Source of the DNA: Phenylobacterium deserti
GTDB taxonomy: Bacteria > Pseudomonadota > Alphaproteobacteria > Caulobacterales > Caulobacteraceae
Assembly (NCBI RefSeq): GCF_003254705.1
Contig: NZ_QFYR01000001.1
Coordinates: 744,001 to 808,000, forward strand
DNA length: 64,000 nt
Reading direction: 5' to 3'
Shown here in pieces: positions 45,494 through 52,928 of this stretch (positions within the stretch are counted from its first letter, which is position 1; each line of letters opens with the position of its first letter). A program made the position numbers and the translations under genes. The notes under the pieces are model-generated. The model saw only the letters and a list, made by a program, of their open reading frames with translations, was not told where the DNA came from and searched no databases.

Positions 45494-46276
45494 ATGGTCG
45501 AATTCGCGCTTCCCAAGAATTCCCGCGTCACCCGCGGCCGCCACTATCCGGCGGTCGAGGGCGCCACGCGCACCAAGACCTTCAAGGTCTACCGCTACGA
45601 TCCGGAAGGAACGGAGAACCCGCGCTGGGACACCTACGAGGTGGATCTCGACAAGTGCGGGCCGATGGTCCTGGACGTGCTGTTCTACATCAAGAACAAC
45701 ATGGACCCGTCGCTGGCCTTCCGCCGCTCGTGCCGTGAAGGGGTCTGCGGCTCCTGCGCCATGAACATCGGCGGGCGCAACACCTTGGCCTGCACCCATG
45801 GTTGGGAAGAAGTGCCTGGCAAGGACGTGCAGATCAGCCCGCTGCCGCACATGCCGGTCGTCAAGGACCTCGTCCCTGACATGACCCTCTTCTACGCCCA
45901 GTACGCGTCCATCGAGCCTTGGCTGCACACCGAGACGCCGGAGCCGCAGAAGGAGTGGGTGCAGAGCCCCGAGGACCGCGAGAAGCTCGACGGCCTTTAT
46001 GAGTGCATCCTGTGCGCCTGCTGCTCGACCTCCTGCCCGAGCTACTGGTGGAACCAGGAAAAGTACCTGGGTCCGGCGGCCCTGCTGCACGCCTACCGCT
46101 GGCTGGTCGACAGCCGCGACGAAGCGACTGGCGATCGCCTCGACTACCTGGAAGATCCGTTCAAGCTCTACCGCTGCCACACCATCATGAACTGCGCTCA
46201 GGTGTGCCCGAAGGGTCTGAACCCGGCCAAGGCCATCCAGGAAGTGAAGAAGATGCTGGTGGACCGCGTCGTCTGA
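45494..46276 (+). CDS. sdhB: Succinate dehydrogenase iron-sulfur subunit
   Basis: A 260-residue subunit with a 2Fe-2S ferredoxin domain ([22 protein letters not shown], split across residues 76-97) and 4Fe-4S/3Fe-4S motifs in the C-terminal half ([16 protein letters not shown] and [17 protein letters not shown]). It carries electrons from SdhA flavin to ubiquinone. The ATG at 45494 lies 20 bp after sdhA and has AAGGAC upstream. It closes the operon; no intrinsic terminator is visible before the next gene. Confidence 0.98.
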   Translation: MVEFALPKNSRVTRGRHYPAVEGATRTKTFKVYRYDPEGTENPRWDTYEVDLDKCGPMVLDVLFYIKNNMDPSLAFRRSCREGVCGSCAMNIGGRNTLACTHGWEEVPGKDVQISPLPHMPVVKDLVPDMTLFYAQYASIEPWLHTETPEPQKEWVQSPEDREKLDGLYECILCACCSTSCPSYWWNQEKYLGPAALLHAYRWLVDSRDEATGDRLDYLEDPFKLYRCHTIMNCAQVCPKGLNPAKAIQEVKKMLVDRVV

Positions 46277-46297
46277 CGCGGTTCATCACTCCCCCAG

Positions 46298-46310
46298 CGT
46301 CAAGTTGACG
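46298..46310. promoter_or_regulatory. Short palindrome overlapping a -35-like TTGACG
   Basis: CGTCAA and TTGACG (46298-46303, 46305-46310) form a perfect dyad with one central G. The right arm is also a good Caulobacter -35 element, 30 bp upstream of the ferredoxin reductase start. It may be a promoter with a built-in operator. Confidence 0.4.
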
Positions 46311-46339
46311 GCCAAGTCACACTTCGGCATCGGAGACGC

Positions 46340-47569
46340 ATGAGCGATCCTTCCGCGCATGTGGTGATCCTGGGCGCGGGCCACGCCGGCGGCACGGCGG
46401 CGGCCCTTTTGCGCCAGTACGGGCATACTGGGCCGATCACCCTCATCGGCGACGAGCCCATTCCGCCGTATCAGCGGCCGCCTTTGTCCAAGGCTTGGCT
46501 GAAGGGGGAGGCTGACGCGGACTCCCTGGCGCTGAAGCCGCTGGAGTTCTACGCCGAGCACGACATCGACTTTCGGCCGAGCACCCGGGCTGAGCGGCTG
46601 GAGCGCAGCGCCCAGCTCGTTCACCTCGCTGACGGCTCGACCGTCCATTACGACGTGCTGATCCTGGCGACCGGCGCTCGGGCCATCGCCTTGCCAATTG
46701 AGGGCGCGGACCTCGACGGTGTCATGTTCCTGCGCACCGCAGCTGACGCCGAACGCCTCAAGGCGGCCGTTGGGCCGGGCAAGAAGCTGGCCGTGGTCGG
46801 CGGCGGCTACATCGGCCTGGAAGTCGCAGCGTCAGGGCGCGCGCTCGGCGCGGACGTGGTGGTGCTGGAGCGCGAGGAGCGCCTGCTCGCCCGCGTCGCC
46901 TGCGAAGTGCTCTCCGACTTCTTCCGCACCTATCACGAACGGCACGGCGTCACGTTCGAACTGGGCTGCAGCGTCGTCGGCTTCGAAGGCCGGGGCGGTC
47001 ACGTCACCGGGGTGAAACTCGCCGACGGCCGCACCATCGCCTGCGACGCCGTGGTGGTGGGCGTGGGCGCCGCTCCGAACGACGAGCTCGCTGACGACTG
47101 CGGGCTGGAGACGGCGCGCGGCGTTGTGGTGGACCTGCAGGCCCGCAGCTCGGATCCGAACATCTTCGCCATCGGTGACGTCGCGCATAGGCCGATGCCG
47201 ATCTACGGACGCATGTTCCGCATGGAAAGCGTGCCGAACGCCCTGGAGCAGGCCAAGCAGGCGGCCAGCGCGATCACCGGCCGCCCAGCTCCCGCCGGTG
47301 AAGCGCCTTGGCAGTGGTCCGATCAGTACGACCTGAAGCTCCAGATCGCCGGCTACGCCTTCGACGCCGACGAGATCCTCGTTCGCGGCGATCCGGCCTC
47401 GGGCAAGTTCGCAGTCTTCCACCTGAAGGGCGACCAGCTTCAGTCGGTTGAAGCCATCAACGCTCCTCCGGAGTTCATGATGGGGCGGCAGCTGATCCTG
47501 AACCGCAAGTCGGTCGACAAAGCCAAGCTTGCCGACCCCTCCGTTTCCATGAAAGAGGTCGCGGCCTGA
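46340..47569 (+). CDS. FAD-dependent NAD(P)H:ferredoxin reductase (putidaredoxin reductase type)
   Basis: A 409-residue flavoprotein. FAD motif HVVILGAGHAGGTAAALLRQ at the start and NAD motif VVGGGYIGLEVAASGRALG at about 148-166; a second FAD motif lies in NIFAIGDVAH. The family moves electrons from NADH to a 2Fe-2S ferredoxin. The next gene encodes such a ferredoxin 26 bp away. No cytochrome P450 or oxygenase is present in the window, so the final acceptor is unknown. GGAGACGC precedes the ATG. Confidence 0.93.
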   Translation: MSDPSAHVVILGAGHAGGTAAALLRQYGHTGPITLIGDEPIPPYQRPPLSKAWLKGEADADSLALKPLEFYAEHDIDFRPSTRAERLERSAQLVHLADGSTVHYDVLILATGARAIALPIEGADLDGVMFLRTAADAERLKAAVGPGKKLAVVGGGYIGLEVAASGRALGADVVVLEREERLLARVACEVLSDFFRTYHERHGVTFELGCSVVGFEGRGGHVTGVKLADGRTIACDAVVVGVGAAPNDELADDCGLETARGVVVDLQARSSDPNIFAIGDVAHRPMPIYGRMFRMESVPNALEQAKQAASAITGRPAPAGEAPWQWSDQYDLKLQIAGYAFDADEILVRGDPASGKFAVFHLKGDQLQSVEAINAPPEFMMGRQLILNRKSVDKAKLADPSVSMKEVAA

Positions 47570-47595
47570 CGCCGCCGACCGCCTGAAGAGTACAG

Positions 47596-47916
47596 ATGGC
47601 CAAGATCACCTACATCGAGCACGACGGGACCGAACACGTGGTCGACGTGAAGAACGGCCTGTCGGTCATGGAAGGCGCGGTGAAGAACAACATCCCGGGC
47701 ATCGACGCCGACTGCGGCGGCGCCTGCGCCTGCGCCACCTGCCACGTCTATGTGGACGAAGCCTGGCGCGAGAAGACCGGCACGGCCTCGGCCATGGAGG
47801 AGTCGATGCTCGACTTCGCCGAAAACGTAGAGCCGAACAGCCGCCTGTCTTGCCAGATCCGCATCAGCGACGCCCTTGACGGGCTCGTGGTCCGCATGCC
47901 GGAAAGCCAGCACTAG
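47596..47916 (+). CDS. 2Fe-2S ferredoxin (putidaredoxin/adrenodoxin type)
   Basis: A 106-residue ferredoxin with cluster ligands Cys40, Cys46, Cys49 and Cys86 (C-x5-C-x2-C-x36-C, in [13 protein letters not shown] and RLSCQI). An additional Cys44 inside the loop is not a ligand. It pairs with the upstream reductase. Possible partners include a P450, a heme oxygenase-like enzyme or iron-sulfur assembly; nothing nearby settles this. The ATG at 47596 has GAAGAG upstream. Confidence 0.95.
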   Translation: MAKITYIEHDGTEHVVDVKNGLSVMEGAVKNNIPGIDADCGGACACATCHVYVDEAWREKTGTASAMEESMLDFAENVEPNSRLSCQIRISDALDGLVVRMPESQH

Positions 47917-47920
47917 CGGC

Positions 47921-48082
47921 TCAGCGTCCCGGCGCGCACTCCAGCTTCGCCATCTGCACGACCTGCTCCGGCGGAGGCGCCAGCCACGCTGCGATGACGG
48001 CCGCCCATATGGCGGCCGCGGCGAGAAGATAGCTGGGCCGAAGCTGCGGCGGGGTCTGAGGTCTGCTCTTCCTGTTGGTCAT
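47921..48082 (-). CDS. 53-residue single-pass membrane peptide, unknown
   Basis: Not recognised. The frame runs from ATG at 48082, with GGAAGG 7 nt upstream, to TGA at 47921. The peptide has a basic start (MTNRKSRPQTPPQLRPSY), one hydrophobic helix (LLAAAAIWAAVIAAWLA, about 19-35) and a short tail with one Cys. Topology would be N-in. The good ribosome site and placement in an otherwise empty gap support it. It could also be chance. It is convergent with the ferredoxin gene and divergent from the GcvA-type regulator. Confidence 0.6.
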   Translation of the reverse strand: MTNRKSRPQTPPQLRPSYLLAAAAIWAAVIAAWLAPPPEQVVQMAKLECAPGR

Positions 48083-48153
48083 GGGTGGACCTTCCAGCCT
48101 TCCCAGCTGGTGCTCAATCGACTAAGCGGCGCTATGATGTGAGCTGGAGTCAC

Positions 48154-49059
48154 ATGGCGCGCCGTCCACTGCCCTCACTGACCGGTCTTCGCGCCTTCGA
48201 AGCCTTCGCGCGACTGGGCTCGATGACCGGCGCTGCGTCCGAGCTTTGCATCACGCACGGCGCTGTCAGCCGTCAGGTGCGAGCGCTGGAGGTGCGCCTG
48301 GGCGTCCGGCTGGTGGTCGGTCCGCGACACGACCTGGTGCTGACCGATGCCGGCCGCCAGCTCGCCGCCGCCCTGACGCCTGCCTTCGACATGGTCGCCG
48401 CCGCCCTGCCCGGCGCCGGTCCCGATCGCGAGCTGGTGGTCTCGTGCCTGGGCACCCTGGCGATGAAGTGGTTGATCCCCCGGCTGCCCGACTTTCACGA
48501 GCGGCATCCCGGCGTGCGCGTGCGCATCCTGGAAAGCCACGCGCCCGTGGACTTCAGCCAGGGCGGGCTCCACGCCGCCATCCGCATCGAGCATAGCCGG
48601 CCCGCCGAAGGCATCCGCTCGACGCCCTTCATGCCCCTGTTTCACGGGCCGGTGCTGGCGCCCAGCCTCCTAGCCGAGATCGGCGATGATCTTCCGCGGC
48701 TGCTTACCCTGCCCCGCCTGCACACCGAGACCCGCATGGAAGCCTGGGAGGAGTGGGCCGGCCGCGCCCAGCTTGTCCTGCCGCCCGCGCGGCTCGAGCG
48801 CCAGTTCGAGCATAACTCCTACATGCTGGAGGCCGCCGCCGCGGGCCTTGGCGTCGGGATCGCGCCCTGGGCCTTCGCCGCGCCGGACGTGGAGCGCGGC
48901 CGGCTCGCCGCCCCCTTCGGCTTCGAGCCGGTGAACGCCCGCTTCGTTTTCCTGCGCCCGCGTCTGGCGGACAACCCGACCGCAGAAGCATTCGGGGCCT
49001 GGCTGCAGGAGCAGGGCGCGCAAACTCCGATGCCAGGCCCGCCGGTCCGGCTGCCCTAA
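48154..49059 (+). CDS. LysR-type regulator, GcvA-like
   Basis: A 301-residue LysR protein that begins RRPLPSLTGLRAFEAFARLG, with the HTH MTGAASELCITHGAVSRQV, the exact GcvA/AmpR subgroup pattern (PSLxxLRxFEAxAR). The effector domain spans about 90-290. GcvA-type proteins control amino-acid or beta-lactam responses; the target here is unknown. ATG at 48154 has GGAG. The final stop region overlaps the galM stop by four bases on the opposite strand. Confidence 0.9.
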   Translation: MARRPLPSLTGLRAFEAFARLGSMTGAASELCITHGAVSRQVRALEVRLGVRLVVGPRHDLVLTDAGRQLAAALTPAFDMVAAALPGAGPDRELVVSCLGTLAMKWLIPRLPDFHERHPGVRVRILESHAPVDFSQGGLHAAIRIEHSRPAEGIRSTPFMPLFHGPVLAPSLLAEIGDDLPRLLTLPRLHTETRMEAWEEWAGRAQLVLPPARLERQFEHNSYMLEAAAAGLGVGIAPWAFAAPDVERGRLAAPFGFEPVNARFVFLRPRLADNPTAEAFGAWLQEQGAQTPMPGPPVRLP

Positions 49060-50165
49060 GCCACTCCGAACCGGAACTCGCCTCGCCAGCGGAAGGTCTG
49101 GCCGGGACGCAGCACGGTGGTCGGGAACTGCGGCTTGTTCGGGCTATCTGGATAGTGCTGCGGCTCCAGGCAGAACCCGTGTTCTGGGCCGTAGAAGGCC
49201 CCGCCTTTGCCGGCGATCTTCAGCCAGTGGGCCGAATAGAACTGAACGCCGGGCTGGTCGGACCAGACCTCCAGCGTGCGCCCGCTCTTCGGGTCGCGCG
49301 CCCGCGCTACGCGACGCAGTTCGCCCTGGGCGTGCGGATCAACAATGAGGTTGTGGTCGTAGCCACCCGGGGCCGATCCGATGTCCCGTCCAATGGGTTT
49401 GGCTGTGCGGAAATCAAAGGGCGTGCCTTCGACGGACGCGATCTCGCCCGTGGGAATCCCAGTTCGATCCTTGGGCGTATAGCTGGCGGCGTCGACCTGC
49501 AGTTCGTGGTCCAGGATGGTGCTGGAGCCGTCCGCCGAAAGGTTGAAGTAGGCGTGATTGGTCATGTTGATGACCGTCGGCGCATCGGTTGTCGCACGGG
49601 CCTCCATGGTGAGGCGATTGTCGTGGGTGAGCCAGTAGGTCCAGACAACCTCCACAGTGCCTGGGAAGCCTTGATCGCCGTCGGGGCTTTGCAGCGACAG
49701 CTCCAGACCGGGGCCAGCCGCTCCGTCCAGCGGCCGCGCGCGCCACAGGAGCTTGTCCCAACCTTGCGGGCCGCCATGGAGATTGTGCTCCCCGGCGTTG
49801 GGGATCAGCTGGTAGCTTCGGCCGTCCAGCCGAAAACGCGCGCCGGCGATCCGGTTGGCGTAGCGCCCCATCACGGCGCCGAAGCCCGGAGAGTCCGTCA
49901 GGTATGGCTCCAGGCGGTCGAAGCCGAGGACCACGTCTCCCAGCTTGCCCGCGCGATCCGGCGCGTCGACGCCCACGATCACGCCGCCGAGGTCCATGAT
50001 CCGAACGACCAGGCCGTTCCGGTTCGTGAGGGTATAGAGGGTGACCGTCCGGCCATCAGGAAGCTTGCCCCACGGGCGGCTCGTCACGCCCGCCTTAGCC
50101 GCTCCCATGACACCCAGCCCGAGCAACGCCCCACCCAGAGTGGCGCCCCGCCGCGTCAGCTTCAT
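49056..50165 (-). CDS. galM: Galactose mutarotase (aldose 1-epimerase), exported
   Basis: A 369-residue aldose 1-epimerase with a twin-arginine-like signal (LTRRGATLGGALLGLGVMGA). Substrate residues are in YANRIAGARFRLDG, NLHGGPQGWDK, INMTNHAYFNLS (catalytic His in NHxYFNL) and the Glu in HGFCLEPQHYPDSPN. It interconverts sugar anomers; with a Tat signal it likely works in the periplasm. The ATG at 50165 has GGGAGG. It is divergent from the GH9 enzyme gene, suggesting linked use of extracellular glucans, though that is inference. Confidence 0.92.
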   Translation of the reverse strand: MKLTRRGATLGGALLGLGVMGAAKAGVTSRPWGKLPDGRTVTLYTLTNRNGLVVRIMDLGGVIVGVDAPDRAGKLGDVVLGFDRLEPYLTDSPGFGAVMGRYANRIAGARFRLDGRSYQLIPNAGEHNLHGGPQGWDKLLWRARPLDGAAGPGLELSLQSPDGDQGFPGTVEVVWTYWLTHDNRLTMEARATTDAPTVINMTNHAYFNLSADGSSTILDHELQVDAASYTPKDRTGIPTGEIASVEGTPFDFRTAKPIGRDIGSAPGGYDHNLIVDPHAQGELRRVARARDPKSGRTLEVWSDQPGVQFYSAHWLKIAGKGGAFYGPEHGFCLEPQHYPDSPNKPQFPTTVLRPGQTFRWRGEFRFGVA

Positions 50166-50305
50166 CCCGATCCTCCCGCTTGTTTCTTGCACCGACGCTA
50201 GACCGGCGCTCGCGGGTTCGCCAGCGGGGGGTTGCAGCCCCGCATCGCCTTGCTAAGCGTGGGGAGACCTTCGGGCCCAACAAAACCTTTCCCAAGGGGG
50301 GATTC

Positions 50306-52810
50306 ATGATGAGAAGCCTGCTCGCGGGCGCCGCTGCGCTCGCCCTGATCGCGGCCGCGCCACAAGCCCTGGCGCAGAAGCCGACCGGCTCAGCCGGCGC
50401 GCCGATCTCGATCAACGACAAGGAATATTTCGCGCGCCAGGGCGTGAACGTCATGGTTTTCAATGACTTCTACCCTGACGGTCACCAGACGGGGGTGACC
50501 GTTGTCCAGCACGGCACCCGCGTCGCCGCCAACGGCGACCTGCGCCTGGAAACCTCCCCCGGACAATGGTCTCCCATGCCGGTGACCCAGACGCGCACCG
50601 TGGATCGCGCCACCGGCACGATCACCCAGACCCTCTCCTATCCGGACCCTTCCAAGGACCGGAAAGGGTTCAATCCGATCATCTACCCCGACCTAAAATT
50701 TACCTATCACGTTAAAGTGACAGCGCTGTCAGGCGGCGCCTTCAGGGTCACTGTCGACCTCGACCAACCGCTCCCTGCGGAGTGGATTGGGAAGGTCGGC
50801 TTCAACTTCGAGCTGTTCCCCGGCGAGCTGTTCGGCAAGTCGTGGCTGATGGACGGCCAAGCCGGCATCTTCCCGCGTCAGCCGAATGGCCCAGTGGAGC
50901 AACGCGCCGGCGAGTGGATCAGCAAGCCCATGGCACAGGGCAAGACGTTGATCGTGGCTCCCGACGAGGACCTGCGCCGCATGACGATCGAGAGCCGCAC
51001 CGGCCAGCTCGAGCTGGTGGACGGCCGCGGCAACCACAACAACGCCTGGTACATCGTGCGCGGCGTGGTGCCCGCCGGGGCCACCAAGAACGCCATCGAG
51101 TGGGTCATCACGCCCAACGTGGTGGAAGGCTGGCGCTATCAGCCGGTGATCCAGGTCAGCCAGGTCGGCTATGCCCCCGACCAGGCCAAGCGGGTGGTGC
51201 TGGAGAAGGACCCCCTCGACACCAAGGCCGACGAGGTCGTCCTCTACCGCCTCACCGCCAACGGCCGCCAGGTGGCCAAGCGCGGCGCGCCTAAGGCCTT
51301 CGGGCCGTTCCTGCGCTACCAGTACTCCACCTTCGACTTCTCGGACGTGACCGCGCCGGGGATGTACGTCGTCGGCTACCGTGACCAGGTCAGCCATCCG
51401 TTCAAGATCGGCGCGGACGTCTTCGACCGCGACGTCTGGCAGCCGACGCTCGAGACCTTCCTGCCGAACCAGATGTGCCACATGGTGGTGCGCGAGAAGT
51501 ACCGCATCTGGCATGGCCTCGATCACCTGGACGACGCCCGCATGGCGCCGACCGACCTCAACCACTTCGACGGCTACCTGCAGGGCGCCTCCACCCTGAC
51601 GAAGTACAAGCCCGGCGATCGCGTGCCCGGCCTCGACGCCGGGGGCTGGCATGACGCGGGCGACTACGACATGCGGGTCGAGAGCCAGATCGGCACCATC
51701 TGGTTGCTGTCCAAGATGGTCACCGAGTTCGGCCTGAACTACGACGCTACGGCCGTCGACCAGAAGAACAAGACGGTCGACATCCGCGTGGCCGACGGCA
51801 AGGACGACGCTCGCCAGCAGATCGAGCACGGTCTGCTCAGTGTGCTCGGCGGATACCGCGCCATGGGCCGCCTCTACCGCGGGATCATCGAGCCGCACCT
51901 GTCGCAATATGTGCTGCTGGGCGACGTGGTGAACCAGACGGACAACCTGCCTTACGATCCGAAGGCCAAGCCGGACCTTCTGCGCGGCCACAACTACGGG
52001 GTGGACGACGATCGCTGGGTGTTCACCGAGGACAACCCGGACCGTGAGTTGGACGCTGCCGCCGGCCTGGCGGCCGCATCAGTGGCTCTGCGCGACTACG
52101 ACGCCAAGCTCGCGGCCGAGTCCCTGGCTGCAGCCCGGGACATCTACGCCAAGGCCAAGGACCGGCCGAAGAAGCCGACGGACCGGATTGCCGCACTGAC
52201 GGAATTGGTCCTGGCCACCGGCGAGGGCGCCTACATGAGCGAACTCATCGCCCTGAAGCCGACGGTGATCGCTGACATCGAGAACTCCGGCTGGGCTGTC
52301 GGCCAGGTGATCAACCGCGTGCCGGACGAGTCCTTCCGCCGCGACGTCACCGCCGTCGTGGCGACCTATCAGGCCAAGCTGCGGGAGCAGTCCAAGGAGA
52401 ACCCGTACGGCGTGCCCTACAAGCCGGACATCTGGGGTGCGGGCTGGACCATCCAGGAGTTCGGTGTGAAGCAGTGGTTCTTCCACAAGGGCTGGCCACA
52501 GCTGACGCCGGAGGACTACCACCTCAACGCCCTGAACTTCGTGCTCGGCGTGCACCCCGGCCAGAACAACGCCTCGTTCGCGTCAGGCGTCGGCTCGAAA
52601 TCGGCGACAACCGCGTACGGCACCAACCGGGCAGACTGGTCGTACATCCCCGGCGGGGTGATCTCGGGCACGGCGCTGATCCGCCCCGACCTGCCCGAAC
52701 TGAAGGTCTGGCCCTACTTCTGGCAGCAGACCGAGTACGTGCTCGGTGGCGGCGAGACCAACTACATGTTCCTGGCGATCGCCGCCCAGCAACGGGCGAA
52801 GGGCAAGTAA
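50306..52810 (+). CDS. Secreted glycoside hydrolase family 9 protein
   Basis: An 834-residue exported enzyme. Signal peptide about residues 1-24 (RSLLAGAAALALIAAAPQALA). An Ig-like cellulase N-terminal domain lies near 285-380 (VIQVSQVGYAPDQAKRVVL). The GH9 catalytic domain has the acid/base-water pair Asp450 and Asp453 in GWHDAGDYDMR and the late Glu817 in GGGETNYMFLAIA. Block HPGQNNASFASGVGSKSAT replaces the usual NPHHR-like loop. GH9 enzymes cut beta-1,4-glucans or act as exo-glucosaminidases; specificity is not deducible. An N-terminal region (25-280) is unassigned. Start ATG at 50306 follows AAGGGGGG. Confidence 0.88.
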   Translation: MMRSLLAGAAALALIAAAPQALAQKPTGSAGAPISINDKEYFARQGVNVMVFNDFYPDGHQTGVTVVQHGTRVAANGDLRLETSPGQWSPMPVTQTRTVDRATGTITQTLSYPDPSKDRKGFNPIIYPDLKFTYHVKVTALSGGAFRVTVDLDQPLPAEWIGKVGFNFELFPGELFGKSWLMDGQAGIFPRQPNGPVEQRAGEWISKPMAQGKTLIVAPDEDLRRMTIESRTGQLELVDGRGNHNNAWYIVRGVVPAGATKNAIEWVITPNVVEGWRYQPVIQVSQVGYAPDQAKRVVLEKDPLDTKADEVVLYRLTANGRQVAKRGAPKAFGPFLRYQYSTFDFSDVTAPGMYVVGYRDQVSHPFKIGADVFDRDVWQPTLETFLPNQMCHMVVREKYRIWHGLDHLDDARMAPTDLNHFDGYLQGASTLTKYKPGDRVPGLDAGGWHDAGDYDMRVESQIGTIWLLSKMVTEFGLNYDATAVDQKNKTVDIRVADGKDDARQQIEHGLLSVLGGYRAMGRLYRGIIEPHLSQYVLLGDVVNQTDNLPYDPKAKPDLLRGHNYGVDDDRWVFTEDNPDRELDAAAGLAAASVALRDYDAKLAAESLAAARDIYAKAKDRPKKPTDRIAALTELVLATGEGAYMSELIALKPTVIADIENSGWAVGQVINRVPDESFRRDVTAVVATYQAKLREQSKENPYGVPYKPDIWGAGWTIQEFGVKQWFFHKGWPQLTPEDYHLNALNFVLGVHPGQNNASFASGVGSKSATTAYGTNRADWSYIPGGVISGTALIRPDLPELKVWPYFWQQTEYVLGGGETNYMFLAIAAQQRAKGK

Positions 52811-52850
52811 GCTCTCGCAAACAAGGCAGCCGCCGCAGGCGGTCGGACGA

Positions 52851-52884
52851 GGGCTCTCAGATCGTTCTGAGGGCCCCTTCTTCG
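52851..52884 (+). terminator. Terminator of the GH9 gene
   Basis: GGGCTCTCAG and CTGAGGGCCC form a 10-bp stem (one G-U pair) with an ATCGTT loop, followed by CTTCTTCGTT. It lies 40 bp after the GH9 stop and before the convergent divL. Confidence 0.8.
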
Positions 52885-52928
52885 TTCAAGGCAGGATTAC
52901 GCGCGGCCTTTCGGCAGAACGGATCGCT

